NCBI RefSeq assembly: GCF_008579165.1
Contig: NZ_BKCN01000010.1
Length of the DNA stretch: 64,000 nt
Strand: one strand, 5' to 3'
DNA from: Iodidimonas nitroreducens
Lineage (GTDB): Bacteria; Pseudomonadota; Alphaproteobacteria; Sphingomonadales; Rhodothalassiaceae
Shown: in pieces, positions 35,715 to 44,980 of the stretch
Position numbering within the stretch: position 1 is the stretch's first letter
Layout of the letters: each line of letters opens with the position of its first letter
Notes under the pieces: model-generated
The model's database searches: none
What the model saw: only the letters and a program-made list of their open reading frames with translations
What the model was told of the DNA's origin: nothing
Made by a program: the position numbers and the translations under genes

Positions 35715-36366
35715 GGCCGCAGTTTTTAGAGACAGCCCAAATAAGAAAGACACAGGCTTGACCAAGGACGCTTTGCGCAGCATCGCCCGGCAGCAGCGCT
35801 TAAAGCTGATCGAAGCTTACCCCGATGCGAGCGAGCGGCTGGCGCGTCACTTGTTGCCGCACTTGCCGGCCCTGATGGCGGATCGCGGTTTGGCGGGGCC
35901 GGTTGCGGGCTATCAGGCATTGGCCGATGAAATCGATCCCGCGCCGGTGCTCGATGGGCTGCATCAGGCGGGCATGGCTTTGTGTTTGCCGCGTGTGTGG
36001 GGGGCGGCCCGGCCCTTGCATTTTCACCGCTGGCAGCCGGGTGATCCCCTGCAGCCGGGGGCTTATGGGATCATGGAGCCCGCGCCCACAGCCGCGCGGA
36101 TCGATCCTGTGGTGCTTTTGGTGCCGCTTTTGGCTTTTGATCGCCATGGCCATCGTTTGGGCTATGGTGGCGGTTATTATGATCGCACATTGGCGGCGCT
36201 GTCTGCGCGCGGCCCGCTTTTAGCCATTGGCCTTGCCTTCAGGGGGCAAGAGCTTTTATCTCTGCCCCATGAAGCGCATGACAGGTCGCTCGATCTGATT
36301 GCAACGGATGAGGGGCTGCTCTGGCCCGAACCGCTGGCCGCAGCCTCAAAACATATCAATTTCTGA
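35662..36366 (+). CDS. fau: 5-formyltetrahydrofolate cyclo-ligase
   Basis: Conserved from about LTKDALRSIARQQRLKLIEA onward, with the ATP/phosphate loop FDRHGHRLGYGGGYYDRTL near the C terminus. It returns 5-formyl-THF to the folate pool. No ATG is available: the frame is open from a TTG at 35662 inside the dispersed repeat, while the family-like part begins at a TTG at 35758 (MTKDALRS). I think 35758 is the likelier start; the 32 residues before it are repeat-encoded. Confidence 0.85.
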   Translation: MNAISLPRRDPTPLEIALAAVFRDSPNKKDTGLTKDALRSIARQQRLKLIEAYPDASERLARHLLPHLPALMADRGLAGPVAGYQALADEIDPAPVLDGLHQAGMALCLPRVWGAARPLHFHRWQPGDPLQPGAYGIMEPAPTAARIDPVVLLVPLLAFDRHGHRLGYGGGYYDRTLAALSARGPLLAIGLAFRGQELLSLPHEAHDRSLDLIATDEGLLWPEPLAAASKHINF

Positions 36367-36382
36367 CACGACAAGGATTGTC

Positions 36383-37198
36383 ATGCGCGTTCTTTTTCTG
36401 GGCGATATTCTGGGCCGACCGGCGCGGCAAAAGCTGATCGAGATGCTGCCCCAATGGCGGAAAGACTGGCGGCTCGATTTTGTCATTGTGAATGGTGAAA
36501 ATGCGGCGGGCGGTTTTGGCATCACCGGGGCGATTGCCGCCGAGATGCTGGCGGCGGGGGTGGATGTGATCACCACCGGCAATCATGCCTATGATCAAAA
36601 AGAAATCATGGCGGAAATCGACCGCGAGCCAAGGCTTTTGCGCCCCGCCAATTATCCCGATAGCGCGCCGGGGCGGGGCTTTGGCGTTTATGATGCGCCG
36701 CGCGGCAAAAAGGTGCTGGTGATCAATCTGATGGGGCGGGTGTTCATGAACCCCCTCGATGATCCCTTTGCCATTGCCGATAAAATTCTCAAACGCCATG
36801 CGCTGTCCAGCCAGCTTGCCTTCAGCCTCATCGATTTTCATGGGGAAGCAACGAGCGAGAAAATGGCCATGGGGCATTTCGCCGATGGTCGGGCAAGCTG
36901 TGTTGTGGGCACCCATAGCCATGTGCCCACCGCCGATGCCCAGATATTGCCCAAAGGCACCGCCTATCAAACCGATGCCGGCATGTGCGGCGATTATGAT
37001 TCGGTGATCGGCATGGACAAGGAAGAGCCCCTGCGCCGCTTTACCAAACACATCCCCGGCGGGCGCTTCACCCCGGCTTTGGGCGAGCCGACCCTGTGCG
37101 GCATTCTGGTTGAAAGCAATGCCGAAGGGCTTGCCACCCGCATCGAGCCGGTGCGCATCGGACCCCGCCTGTCGCAGGCCGTGCCCCAGTCTGGTTGA
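36383..37198 (+). CDS. YmdB-family metallophosphoesterase
   Basis: 271 residues: MRVLFLGDILGRPARQKLIE, VNGENAAGGFGITG, DVITTGNHAYDQKEI, NLMGRVFMNPLDDPF, DFHGEATSEK and VVGTHSHVPTADAQILP. These are the metal and substrate motifs of the TIGR00282/YmdB family; Bacillus YmdB is a 2',3'-cyclic-nucleotide phosphodiesterase. AAGGA lies 7 nt before ATG 36383. Follows the cyclo-ligase gene by 16 nt. Confidence 0.9.
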   Translation: MRVLFLGDILGRPARQKLIEMLPQWRKDWRLDFVIVNGENAAGGFGITGAIAAEMLAAGVDVITTGNHAYDQKEIMAEIDREPRLLRPANYPDSAPGRGFGVYDAPRGKKVLVINLMGRVFMNPLDDPFAIADKILKRHALSSQLAFSLIDFHGEATSEKMAMGHFADGRASCVVGTHSHVPTADAQILPKGTAYQTDAGMCGDYDSVIGMDKEEPLRRFTKHIPGGRFTPALGEPTLCGILVESNAEGLATRIEPVRIGPRLSQAVPQSG

Positions 37199-37224
37199 GA
37201 TGCAGGTCGCTCATCCGTGGAGGA

Positions 37225-37995
37225 TTATTTTTTGGGAGATGACAGAATTACCTCTGCCGCCGGGTGGCAAGCGGTGATGAAGCCCATCATTTCGCTGGCA
37301 TCTTTCGAGAGATAAAAGCGCACCATCTTTTCGTTGAATTCCTGCGCCTTGGAGGCGGGCACACTGATCGCATCAATCCCATGCGACATCAGAACGCCGT
37401 TCATCATGAAGCGCGATGTACGCTTATTGCCGTCGAAAAAGAACTGTTGCAAGGCACCAAAAAGAAAGAAGGCGATGGCCCGCTCGAAGGGTTCGCATTC
37501 CTGCAAGGCAGCAACGCCTGTTTCAAAAAACCGGTTCAGGTCTGGCGCACCGGGGCGGGTTGGTAAAGGGGCATAGCGCCCATATTCACCAAGGCTAACC
37601 TGAGGGGAATAGGTTGTCTCTTGGCCTTCGCCACGAAAAACACCCCATTCCAGAGCTTCCTTGCGGGCGATGATGCCGTTTAATTCGGTGAAGACCGGCT
37701 TTGACAGCGTGAACTCGCCGTTTTTGACCATGGCCAGCAGCCGTTTTGCGCTGTCCGCCAGATTGAGGACCTGCTCCTGATCAGAAATCTTGCGCCCGCC
37801 AATGGTCACGCCATCCAATAGGGTTTGCACCTCGACAAAGGTGAAGGGGTTCCCTTCAAGCATCGAGGCATCCCATACATATTCGGGGAGCATCTTGTGG
37901 AAATGGAAGCACACGCGCTCCATCGCGTGCGACGGAACGGTTCTTGGCAGCGTCGCTCTATCCCAATGAAAACCAAGCGCATCAAAGATCGTCAT
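37225..37995 (-). CDS. Fic-domain protein with catalytic His replaced by Gln
   Basis: 256 residues. The N-terminal part carries an inhibitory-helix-like motif (SMLEGN, residues ~43-48). The Fic core has the loop QFFFDGNKRTSR, where the catalytic His of HxFx(D/E)GNxRxxR is Gln (codon CAG at 37444-37446 on the other strand, residue 184). The rest of the loop is intact, so nucleotide binding may persist while AMP transfer should fail. No antitoxin-like partner gene is adjacent. ATG 37995 is preferred over a TTG at 38004. Convergent with the YmdB gene. Confidence 0.85.
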   Translation of the reverse strand: MTIFDALGFHWDRATLPRTVPSHAMERVCFHFHKMLPEYVWDASMLEGNPFTFVEVQTLLDGVTIGGRKISDQEQVLNLADSAKRLLAMVKNGEFTLSKPVFTELNGIIARKEALEWGVFRGEGQETTYSPQVSLGEYGRYAPLPTRPGAPDLNRFFETGVAALQECEPFERAIAFFLFGALQQFFFDGNKRTSRFMMNGVLMSHGIDAISVPASKAQEFNEKMVRFYLSKDASEMMGFITACHPAAEVILSSPKK

Positions 37996-38080
37996 GTCGC
38001 TCAACCCATACGCCTTCAGCCATCAAACAGGCCACTTCCAAACAGCGCCCTATCATGCCGAGAAGAAGGGAGGGCCTGAG

Positions 38081-38091
38081 CCCCCCCCCCC
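38081..38091. repeat. C11 homopolymer tract upstream of the fic gene
   Basis: Eleven consecutive C on this strand (G11 in the fic direction), 86-96 nt before the fic start codon and about 22 nt after the M2 peptidase stop. Long G/C tracts vary in length by slippage and are also hard to sequence. Confidence 0.85.
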
Positions 38092-38113
38092 TTCGTTGAT
38101 GACCAGATGCCGC

Positions 38114-39973
38114 TCACCAGCCGCAGGCGCGATCCTTGTTCTGTTCATCGAGCCATGTTTTCAAGGGCGCGAAATATGCCAGAATGGCGGTGGCATCGGC
38201 CTTTGATGTGCCGGTGAAGGCGGCCAAAGCCTCTTGCCAGCTTTTGGAGGCGCCCATTTCCAGCATGGCGTTGAATTTTTCCCCCACGTCCTTGTTGCCA
38301 TAGATCGAACAGCGATGAAGCGGGCCTTCCCATCCGGCCAGTTCGCACGCCGCGCGCTGGAACTGGAACTGGAAGATATGCGACAGAAAATAGCGCATAT
38401 AAGGCGTATTGCCCGGAATGTGGAATTTGGCACCGGGATCAAAGGCATCGCCGGGGCGCTCATCCGGGGCGCGCACCCCCTGATAGGCTTCCCGCAAAGT
38501 CCACCAGCCTTCATTATATTGTTCGGGTGTCAATTCTCCGGAAAACACCTGCCAGCGCCATTTATCGACCATCAGCCCGAACGGCAGAAATGCGACTTTA
38601 TCAAGGGCCTGACGCAGCAAAAGCCCAAGATCGGCTTCGGCGGGGGGCAGGGTTTCCAGCAAACCGATCTGCTGGAGATATTCAGGGGTGATGGAAAGCG
38701 CGATCATATCGCCAATGGCTTCATGAAAGCCATCATTGGGATCATTGCGAAACAACGGATCCTGCACCGCATAAGCGCGCTGATAGATATTATGACCGAT
38801 TTCATGATGGATGGTCTGGAAATCCTCGGCATCCACCTTGATGCACATCTTGATGCGGATATCATCCTTGTCGTTCAGGTTCCACGCCGAGGCATGGCAT
38901 ACCACATTGCGATCTTCGGGCTTTAAAAACAGCGACCGTTCGTAAAAAGTTTCGGGCAGGGGATCAAACCCCACCGAGGTGAAAAAGCCCTCGGCGGTTT
39001 TCACCATATCCAGTTCGCTATAGGCCTTTTCCTTCAAAAGAGCGGTGAGATCAAAGGCCGGGGCGCTGCCTTCGGGGGCGACCAGATCATAAACATTGCC
39101 CCAGCTTTGCGCCCACATATTGCCCAGCAGATGCGCCGGAATGGGCTGATCGAGCGGCACCAGATCATCGCCATATTTTTCATTGAGCCTGGCGCGCACA
39201 TGGCATTGCAGGCCATCATAAAGCGGCTTTACCTCGCCCCACAGGCGATCCACATCTTTTGCGAAATCATCGGCGGGCATATCATATTTCGACCGCCACA
39301 TGGTGCCGATATCGGCGAATCCCAGATCGCGCGCCCCTTCATTGGCGATTTCCACCATGCGGGCATATTGGTCTTTCATCGGCACGGCAATGGTGCGCCA
39401 GCCTTCCCAGGCTTCCAGCAATTCGTCAGGGTCCTGAGACGAACCGATCACCGCTTCCAGTTCGGTGAGGCTCAAACAACCATCCTTGCGGGCATAGGCG
39501 GCCAGCGTGCTGTCGCCGCCCTCGGGGCAATAGGTGCCGGTGCCATATGATGCTTCGAGATTGGTGGTGATCTCGGCCAGTTCGGCGGTGGCCTCAGCAT
39601 CGCCTTGGGGTGCGGGGAGGGTGAGGCCAAGACGCAAAAGCTCGATCTTGCGGGCAATATCGGCAGGCAGATCGAGATCGCGATAAAGGCTGGCTTCCTG
39701 CGCTAGTTCAACGCCCAGCGTGGTCATCTTCTCGGAGCTTTTGGCGCTCAGCCAATTGGTATCAAAGGTGATGAAATTGGCGTTCACCCAAGCGGTGCGG
39801 GCGGCGGCCTCGGATTCGCGTGTCACGGTGGCTTCGGCGCGCTCCACAAAGGCAATGGCATCGTCAACCGTGGGGGTTTTGCTTTGCTCATTGGCGGGCT
39901 CGCAGGCGGCGAGGGCAAAAAGGCTGGCCCCCAGCAAAAAATGTTGGGCAATCGTGCGTTTGGATGGTCCCAT
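38114..39973 (-). CDS. M2-family peptidyl-dipeptidase (ACE-like) lipoprotein
   Basis: 619 residues. A lipoprotein signal (LLGASLFALAAC) puts it in the envelope. The zinc motif is IHHEIGHNIYQR, with the third ligand in DGFHEAIGD about 25 residues on, as in angiotensin-converting enzyme. The ACE-like WNLNDKDDIRIKMCIKVD and HIPGNTPYMRYFLSHIFQFQ segments are present. It probably removes dipeptides from peptide C termini in the periplasm. ATG 39973 has GGGAG 8 nt upstream. Confidence 0.92.
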   Translation of the reverse strand: MGPSKRTIAQHFLLGASLFALAACEPANEQSKTPTVDDAIAFVERAEATVTRESEAAARTAWVNANFITFDTNWLSAKSSEKMTTLGVELAQEASLYRDLDLPADIARKIELLRLGLTLPAPQGDAEATAELAEITTNLEASYGTGTYCPEGGDSTLAAYARKDGCLSLTELEAVIGSSQDPDELLEAWEGWRTIAVPMKDQYARMVEIANEGARDLGFADIGTMWRSKYDMPADDFAKDVDRLWGEVKPLYDGLQCHVRARLNEKYGDDLVPLDQPIPAHLLGNMWAQSWGNVYDLVAPEGSAPAFDLTALLKEKAYSELDMVKTAEGFFTSVGFDPLPETFYERSLFLKPEDRNVVCHASAWNLNDKDDIRIKMCIKVDAEDFQTIHHEIGHNIYQRAYAVQDPLFRNDPNDGFHEAIGDMIALSITPEYLQQIGLLETLPPAEADLGLLLRQALDKVAFLPFGLMVDKWRWQVFSGELTPEQYNEGWWTLREAYQGVRAPDERPGDAFDPGAKFHIPGNTPYMRYFLSHIFQFQFQRAACELAGWEGPLHRCSIYGNKDVGEKFNAMLEMGASKSWQEALAAFTGTSKADATAILAYFAPLKTWLDEQNKDRACGW

Positions 39974-40340
39974 GATCGTCACTCCCTTCCTCTCATTCTT
40001 CTTGTTTATTTGATCGGTCTCGTCCCGATCTCCTTGTTGAGTGGAAACCCGGCGCGGGCGCTTGTCAAGATGGCAGGGGATGTGGAACCGAGCAGATATG
40101 CGGATGTGCCTGTTTTATGAAATCGATCAGGATGCAAGGGGGCTGAAAAAAGGGGGGGCAACTTATAACTTTAATAAAAGTAAAACGAGTTTCATCCATT
40201 GGTTATTAAACAATTTTTAGAATTAAATTTTTTTGAAATTTACCATGATACAACTGCAAATATTTTATTATTGCGAAATGTGGCTATTATATGGTACAGA
40301 AAAATTTATCAATTGAATTGAAAATATGGGGGGTAATACC
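39974..40340. other. Intergenic region with AT-rich island
   Basis: The divergent promoter region of the M2 peptidase and TraT-like genes. From about 40160 to 40330 it is very AT-rich compared with everything around it. It contains a near-CtrA site (TTAA-N7-TTAG at 40206-40220, one mismatch) and several TATAAT-like hexamers. No coding sequence is supported. Confidence 0.55.
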
Positions 40341-41165
40341 ATGTTCGGAAAGACTTTGTCTGCTTTTCTGCTCGTTACGCTTTTGGGCGTAACTGCAGCC
40401 TGCACGGATGTTTCACGGGGTTTGGGCAAGCTGACGGCCAATAAATTTGCCGAGCCGCGCAGTGGCACCAATTGGGTGATCGCACCACCACAGCTTGATC
40501 CGCCACGGGTTGCCGATAAAACCGTTTATATTTCGTTCCGCAACTTAAGCGATGCCGATGTTAATTTTTTGAATGAACTGCGGTCCGGTGCTTCGGCCCT
40601 TGGCTGGGTTCTGGTCAATGATCCGGAAAGCGCCAAATATCGCTTGCGCGGTGATCTGCGTTTCTTTGGCGAGGTCGATCCGGAATCGGGGGGCCTGGGC
40701 GCTGCGGCCGGCATGGGCATCATTTCGGGCGCGGCCACTGGTGTTGGTGCTTATGCTCTGTCTGATACCATCATGGGCAATAATGCTTCGGCAGCCATTG
40801 GCGGTGTTGGTGGCGGGCTGATGGGGCTTGGGATTGCCAATGCATCACGGCCACGCGAATGGGCTATGATCATCGATTTCGTGCTTGAAGAATATAAGAA
40901 TGAACCGGTGGAGTTCACGCTGGCAACCGATGCAAACAGTGCACGTCTTGATGCAACGGGCGCGGGCAATGGGCGGATGGCCTCTGGGGGCGGCGAAACC
41001 AAAACCAACAGCTCTACCGCCACATCAACCCGCACCAGCAATTATTTCCCCCATGGGGTTCGGCTCACAGCTTGGGCCAATCAGATGAACATGGAGGAAG
41101 CGGAAGCCATTCCGCAGATTCTGCCCCGTGTGGAACGGGTGGTGGCACAAATCCTCCCACAATAA
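40341..41165 (+). CDS. TraT-like lipoprotein
   Basis: 274 residues. A lipoprotein signal (LLVTLLGVTAAC, Cys about residue 21). The core resembles TraT: DKTVYISFRNLSDADVNFLN, WVLVNDPESAKYRLRGDLRF, then a Gly/Ala-rich membrane-like segment (GMGIISGAATGVGAYALSD, AIGGVGGGLMGLGIANA) and a C-terminal VRLTAWANQMNMEEAEAIP. TraT mediates surface exclusion and complement resistance on plasmids; here the gene is chromosomal and the role is unknown. GGGGGG precedes the ATG. A strong terminator follows. Confidence 0.75.
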   Translation: MFGKTLSAFLLVTLLGVTAACTDVSRGLGKLTANKFAEPRSGTNWVIAPPQLDPPRVADKTVYISFRNLSDADVNFLNELRSGASALGWVLVNDPESAKYRLRGDLRFFGEVDPESGGLGAAAGMGIISGAATGVGAYALSDTIMGNNASAAIGGVGGGLMGLGIANASRPREWAMIIDFVLEEYKNEPVEFTLATDANSARLDATGAGNGRMASGGGETKTNSSTATSTRTSNYFPHGVRLTAWANQMNMEEAEAIPQILPRVERVVAQILPQ

Positions 41166-41218
41166 TTCTGCCGCAATGCCGCAGACGCGCGATCAGAATT
41201 TTCTGACCTAAAAAATAG

Positions 41219-41261
41219 AACGCCTTTCCAAAGATCACTGCTTTGGAGGGGCGTTTTCTTT
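41219..41261 (+). terminator. Rho-independent terminator after the TraT-like gene
   Basis: A stem of about 14 bp: aacgcctttccaaag pairs with ctttggaggggcgtt, with a 7-nt loop. It runs into ttttctttt. Confidence 0.85.
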
Positions 41262-41355
41262 TGGCGGATATGGCTTGGCCGTTATCTTTTGGCAAAGGGC
41301 TATGGATGGCTGTGGGCCCTTCACATTTGCGAAAGGCGGGCGCATATAAGGGGCT

Positions 41356-43546
41356 ATGTCTCAGCCTCAAAGCCATATCAATCCCCATGTGTTCATCCCG
41401 CCCAAGGCCGCGCGGCCAGAGAAAACCGAGGGCGGGATCGCCTTTCGTTTGGCCAGCGAATTTGAGCCCGCTGGCGATCAGCCCCGCGCCATTGCTGAAT
41501 TGATCGCGGGCCTGAAAGAAGGCGAGCGCAATCAGGTGCTGCTGGGGGTGACCGGATCGGGCAAAACCTTCAGCATGGCGCAGGTGATTGCCCAAACCCA
41601 GCGGCCCAGCCTGATCCTTGCCCCCAATAAAACGCTGGCGGCCCAGCTTTATGGCGAGTTCAAAAGCTTCTTCCCCGATAATGCGGTGGAATATTTCGTC
41701 AGCTATTATGATTATTATCAGCCCGAAGCCTATGTGCCCCGCACCGATACCTTTATTGAAAAGGAATCGACCATCAATGAACAGATTGATCGGATGCGCC
41801 ATTCCGCCACCCGGGCGCTTTTGGAACGCGATGATGTGATCATCGTTGCCTCGGTGTCGTGCATCTATGGCATTGGCTCGGTTGAAACCTATTCCAACAT
41901 GACCCTGAAAATCGCCGTGGGGGATGCCCTTGATCATCGCGAATTGCTGCGCCAATTGGTGGCTTTGCAATATAAGCGCAATGATCAGCCTTCAGCCGGG
42001 GCACCTTTCGGGTGCGTGGCGATGTGATCGAGATTTTCCCCTCGCATCTGGAAGATCGGGCCTGGCGGCTTTCGATGTTTGGCGATGAGGTGGAAAGCCT
42101 GCAGGAATTTGATCCCCTGACCGGCCAAAGCCATCACAGCTTTGAAGAAATCAAGCTTTATGCCAACTCCCATTATGTGACCCCGAAACCGACGCTGGAA
42201 CAGGCAATCCGCCAGATCAGAAACGATATGGTCGAGCAGGTGAAGCGCTTTACGGATGAGGGCAAGCTTTTGGAAGCCCAAAGGCTGGAACAGCGCACCC
42301 AATTCGATCTGGAAATGATGATGGCCACCGGCGCCTGCCCCGGCATCGAGAATTATTCCCGCTATTTATCGGGCCGCAATCCCGGCGAGCCGCCGCCCAC
42401 TTTGTTTGAATATCTGCCCGATCATGCGCTTTTGTTCGTTGATGAAAGCCATGTCACCGTGCCGCAGGTGGGGGGCATGGCGCGGGGCGATCTGCGGCGG
42501 AAGGCAACGCTGGCTGATTATGGCTTTCGCCTGCCCGCCTGTGTGGATAACCGGCCTTTGCGGTTCGAGGAATGGGAGGCCATGCGCCCCCAATCGCTGT
42601 TCGTTTCAGCCACCCCCGGCCCCTGGGAGATGGAGCAGACGGGCGGGGTTTTCGCCGAGCAGGTGATCCGCCCCACCGGGCTCATCGATCCGCCGGTGGA
42701 AATCAGGCCGGTGGAAAGCCAGGTGGATGATCTGATGCGCGAAACCCGGCTGATGGCCAAGCGCGGGCTGCGGGTTCTGGCCACCACCCTCACCAAGCGG
42801 ATGGCCGAGGATCTGACCGAATATCTCCATGAAAATGCATCCGCGTGCGCTATATGCATTCCGATATCGATACGGTAGAGCGCATCGAACTGATCCGCGA
42901 TCTGCGGCTGGGGGTTTATGATGTGCTGGTGGGGATCAATCTGCTGCGTGAAGGGCTGGATATCCCCGAATGTGGGCTGGTGGCGATATTGGATGCCGAC
43001 AAGGAAGGCTTTTTGCGGTCGGAAACCTCATTGGTGCAGACCATCGGCCGGGCGGCGCGCAATGTGGATGGCCGGGTGATCCTTTATGCCGATAAGCGCA
43101 CGGGCTCGATCGAGCGCGCTTTAGCTGAAACGGAACGGCGCCGTAACAAACAGATCGCCTATAATGAGGCCCATGGCATCACCCCCCAAAGCATCCGGCG
43201 CGGCATTTCCGATGTGATGGGGCATGTGGCCAATGCCGATTATCTGACCATCGACACCGGGGTGGATGGCCGTCTTGATCGCACCGGCGATAATCTGAAA
43301 ACGGTGATGGCCGATCTGGAAAAGCGGATGCACGCCGCCGCCGCCGATTTGGAATTCGAGGAAGCCGCCCGCCTGCGCGATGAATTAAAGCGGTTGGAAG
43401 ATGCGGATCTGGGAATTTTATCGGGGGCTTTGAAACAGATGCATCCCCGCGATCAGGGGGCAGCCGCTGGACGGGAAAAAGGCCGCTCCACCGCCGGTCG
43501 GCCCGGCACCCGCACGCACAAGGCCAAAGCCAAGGCAAAATGGTAG
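41356..43546 (+). CDS. uvrB: Excinuclease ABC subunit B, frameshifted twice
   Basis: 730 residues once repaired. Walker A LGVTGSGKTFSMAQV, the beta-hairpin region SYYDYYQPEAYVPRTDTFIEK, DEDE-like LLFVDESHVTVPQ, helicase motifs TLTKRMAEDLTEYL, LVGINLLREGLDIPE and QTIGRAARNVDGRVILYAD, and a C-terminal UVR domain (DLEFEEAARLRDELKRLE). Breaks at about 41988 (caGCC, expected cagGCC) and about 42837 (aatGCATC, expected aatGGCATC). 2191 nt plus two is 731 codons. Functions in nucleotide excision repair. Confidence 0.93.
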
Positions 43547-43608
43547 GGCGAAATGGTGAGACAAAATGGTGAGGCGGTTGCGGTTTGATCAGCACCTGCC
43601 TCAATCCA

Positions 43609-44160
43609 TCAACCTGACCCCGGATCGGGTGTGGCATCGATGGCAGGAAAATCCGCTACCGGCTGATAATGCGGGCCGGGATGGCTTTGGAACAGGGTTA
43701 TCCGGCTGACTGCGAAGGCCGGGGCTTTAAAAAGGCTGTGATCATTGAGATAATTCGCTACCCGCCGGGATCGCCCCTTCATCCGGGCCAGAGTGATATG
43801 GGGGGTGTAAGTGCGGTTTTCGGGGGAAAGGCCCAGATCCACCAGGCGCCGGTCGATGGTTTGATGCAGCTTTTGCAGGGCTTCATCCTTTTCGATCCCC
43901 ACATAAAGCAGACGCGGTTTTTCCGGCGTGCCAAAAAGGCCGACCCCGCAAGGGGTGAGGGAAAAGCTTTCAAACCGCACAGTGCCAAGGCTGATGGCCA
44001 CATCTTCGGCCAAGGGGGGATCGAGGGTGCCGATAAAGCGCAAGGTAATGTGGAGATTTTCATCCGCTACCCAGTGCGCGCCATCGATTGGCCCCCGCAA
44101 AAGGGTGAGGGATTGTTTGATCGGCTGAGGGATCGCAATCCCGGCAAATAATCTGATCAT
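43609..44160 (-). CDS. thpR: RNA 2',3'-cyclic phosphodiesterase (2H superfamily)
   Basis: 183 residues with the two HxTx motifs of the 2H fold: NLHITLRFIG (about 36-45) and YTPHITLARMKG (about 117-128). RLFAGIAIPQ at the N terminus fits the LigT/ThpR family, which hydrolyses 2',3'-cyclic phosphates of RNA. Convergent with uvrB and just downstream of tesA. Confidence 0.9.
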   Translation of the reverse strand: MIRLFAGIAIPQPIKQSLTLLRGPIDGAHWVADENLHITLRFIGTLDPPLAEDVAISLGTVRFESFSLTPCGVGLFGTPEKPRLLYVGIEKDEALQKLHQTIDRRLVDLGLSPENRTYTPHITLARMKGRSRRVANYLNDHSLFKAPAFAVSRITLFQSHPGPHYQPVADFPAIDATPDPGSG

Positions 44161-44175
44161 GACATAACACCCCTT

Positions 44176-44865
44176 TCAGAGTTGCGCGCCTGTCGGGGCC
44201 GGGCGGTCGAGGGCCTTTTTCACAAAGGGTAGGATCCGATCCACCATGATCCCAATGCCCTCGGCGGTGGGGTGGATGCCATCATCAAGATTAAGTGCGG
44301 GATCGGCCGCCACGCCATCAAGGAAAAAGGGATAGAAAACCACATCATGTTTTTTCGCCAAAGCGGGGAACAGGCTGTTGAAGCGATCCTGATAATCCGC
44401 CCCCATATTGGGTGGGGCCAGCATTCCCGCCAGCAAAACCCGAATACCCCGGCTTTTGATATCGGTGATCAGGGCATCGAGATTATCGCGGGTGATTTCG
44501 GGCGCGATCCCGCGCAAGGCATCATTGGCCCCCAGTTCCAAAATCACCAGATCCGGGGTTTTGCCATCAAGGGCGGATAAAGCCCAATCGAGCCGGGATC
44601 GCCCGCCGGTGCTGGTATCGCCTGAAACCCCGGCATTGATCACGCTGACCGGCTGATCACAGTCCTGATCGAGGCGGCGCTCAAGCTGGCCAGTAAAGCC
44701 CTGCCCGGGGGCGAGGCCATAGCCCGCCATCAGGCTGTCGCCAAATCCGATGATGATGGTTTCGGTGTTTTGATCTGCACCGAACGCGGGCTTTCCCGCC
44801 TGCCCCGCCCAAGCGGGTGTGAGCAGGGAAAGGGCTGCAAGCAGTGATCCGAGCAGCAGCCTCAT
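44176..44865 (-). CDS. tesA: SGNH esterase / lysophospholipase L1-like (TesA)
   Basis: 229 residues from ATG 44865, beginning with a clean signal peptide (LLLGSLLAALSLLTPAWAGQA). SGNH blocks: FGDSLMAGYGL (catalytic Ser), GVSGDTS, LELGANDALRG, DGIHPT (catalytic Asp-His). It acts in the periplasm on acyl esters or thioesters. Divergent from ybbA-ybbP, as in E. coli. An ATG at 44922 would add an Arg/Pro-rich extension; neither has a clear ribosome site. Confidence 0.9.
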   Translation of the reverse strand: MRLLLGSLLAALSLLTPAWAGQAGKPAFGADQNTETIIIGFGDSLMAGYGLAPGQGFTGQLERRLDQDCDQPVSVINAGVSGDTSTGGRSRLDWALSALDGKTPDLVILELGANDALRGIAPEITRDNLDALITDIKSRGIRVLLAGMLAPPNMGADYQDRFNSLFPALAKKHDVVFYPFFLDGVAADPALNLDDGIHPTAEGIGIMVDRILPFVKKALDRPAPTGAQL

Positions 44866-44980
44866 CGCGAATGGGATGAAGGGATATCTCGGCACTGGCC
44901 TTGGGCGCGCCTTTCGGGGCATGATGGCGGCGAAGACGGCAGACGGGTTTTTATCATAAAATATGGTCATGGAGAAAAAG

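Noticed and set aside
37225..41165. A mobile island carrying fic, the M2 peptidase and the TraT-like gene
   Set aside because: No integrase, transposase, tRNA junction or flanking direct repeat was found, and the M2 peptidase gene has the same composition as its neighbours.
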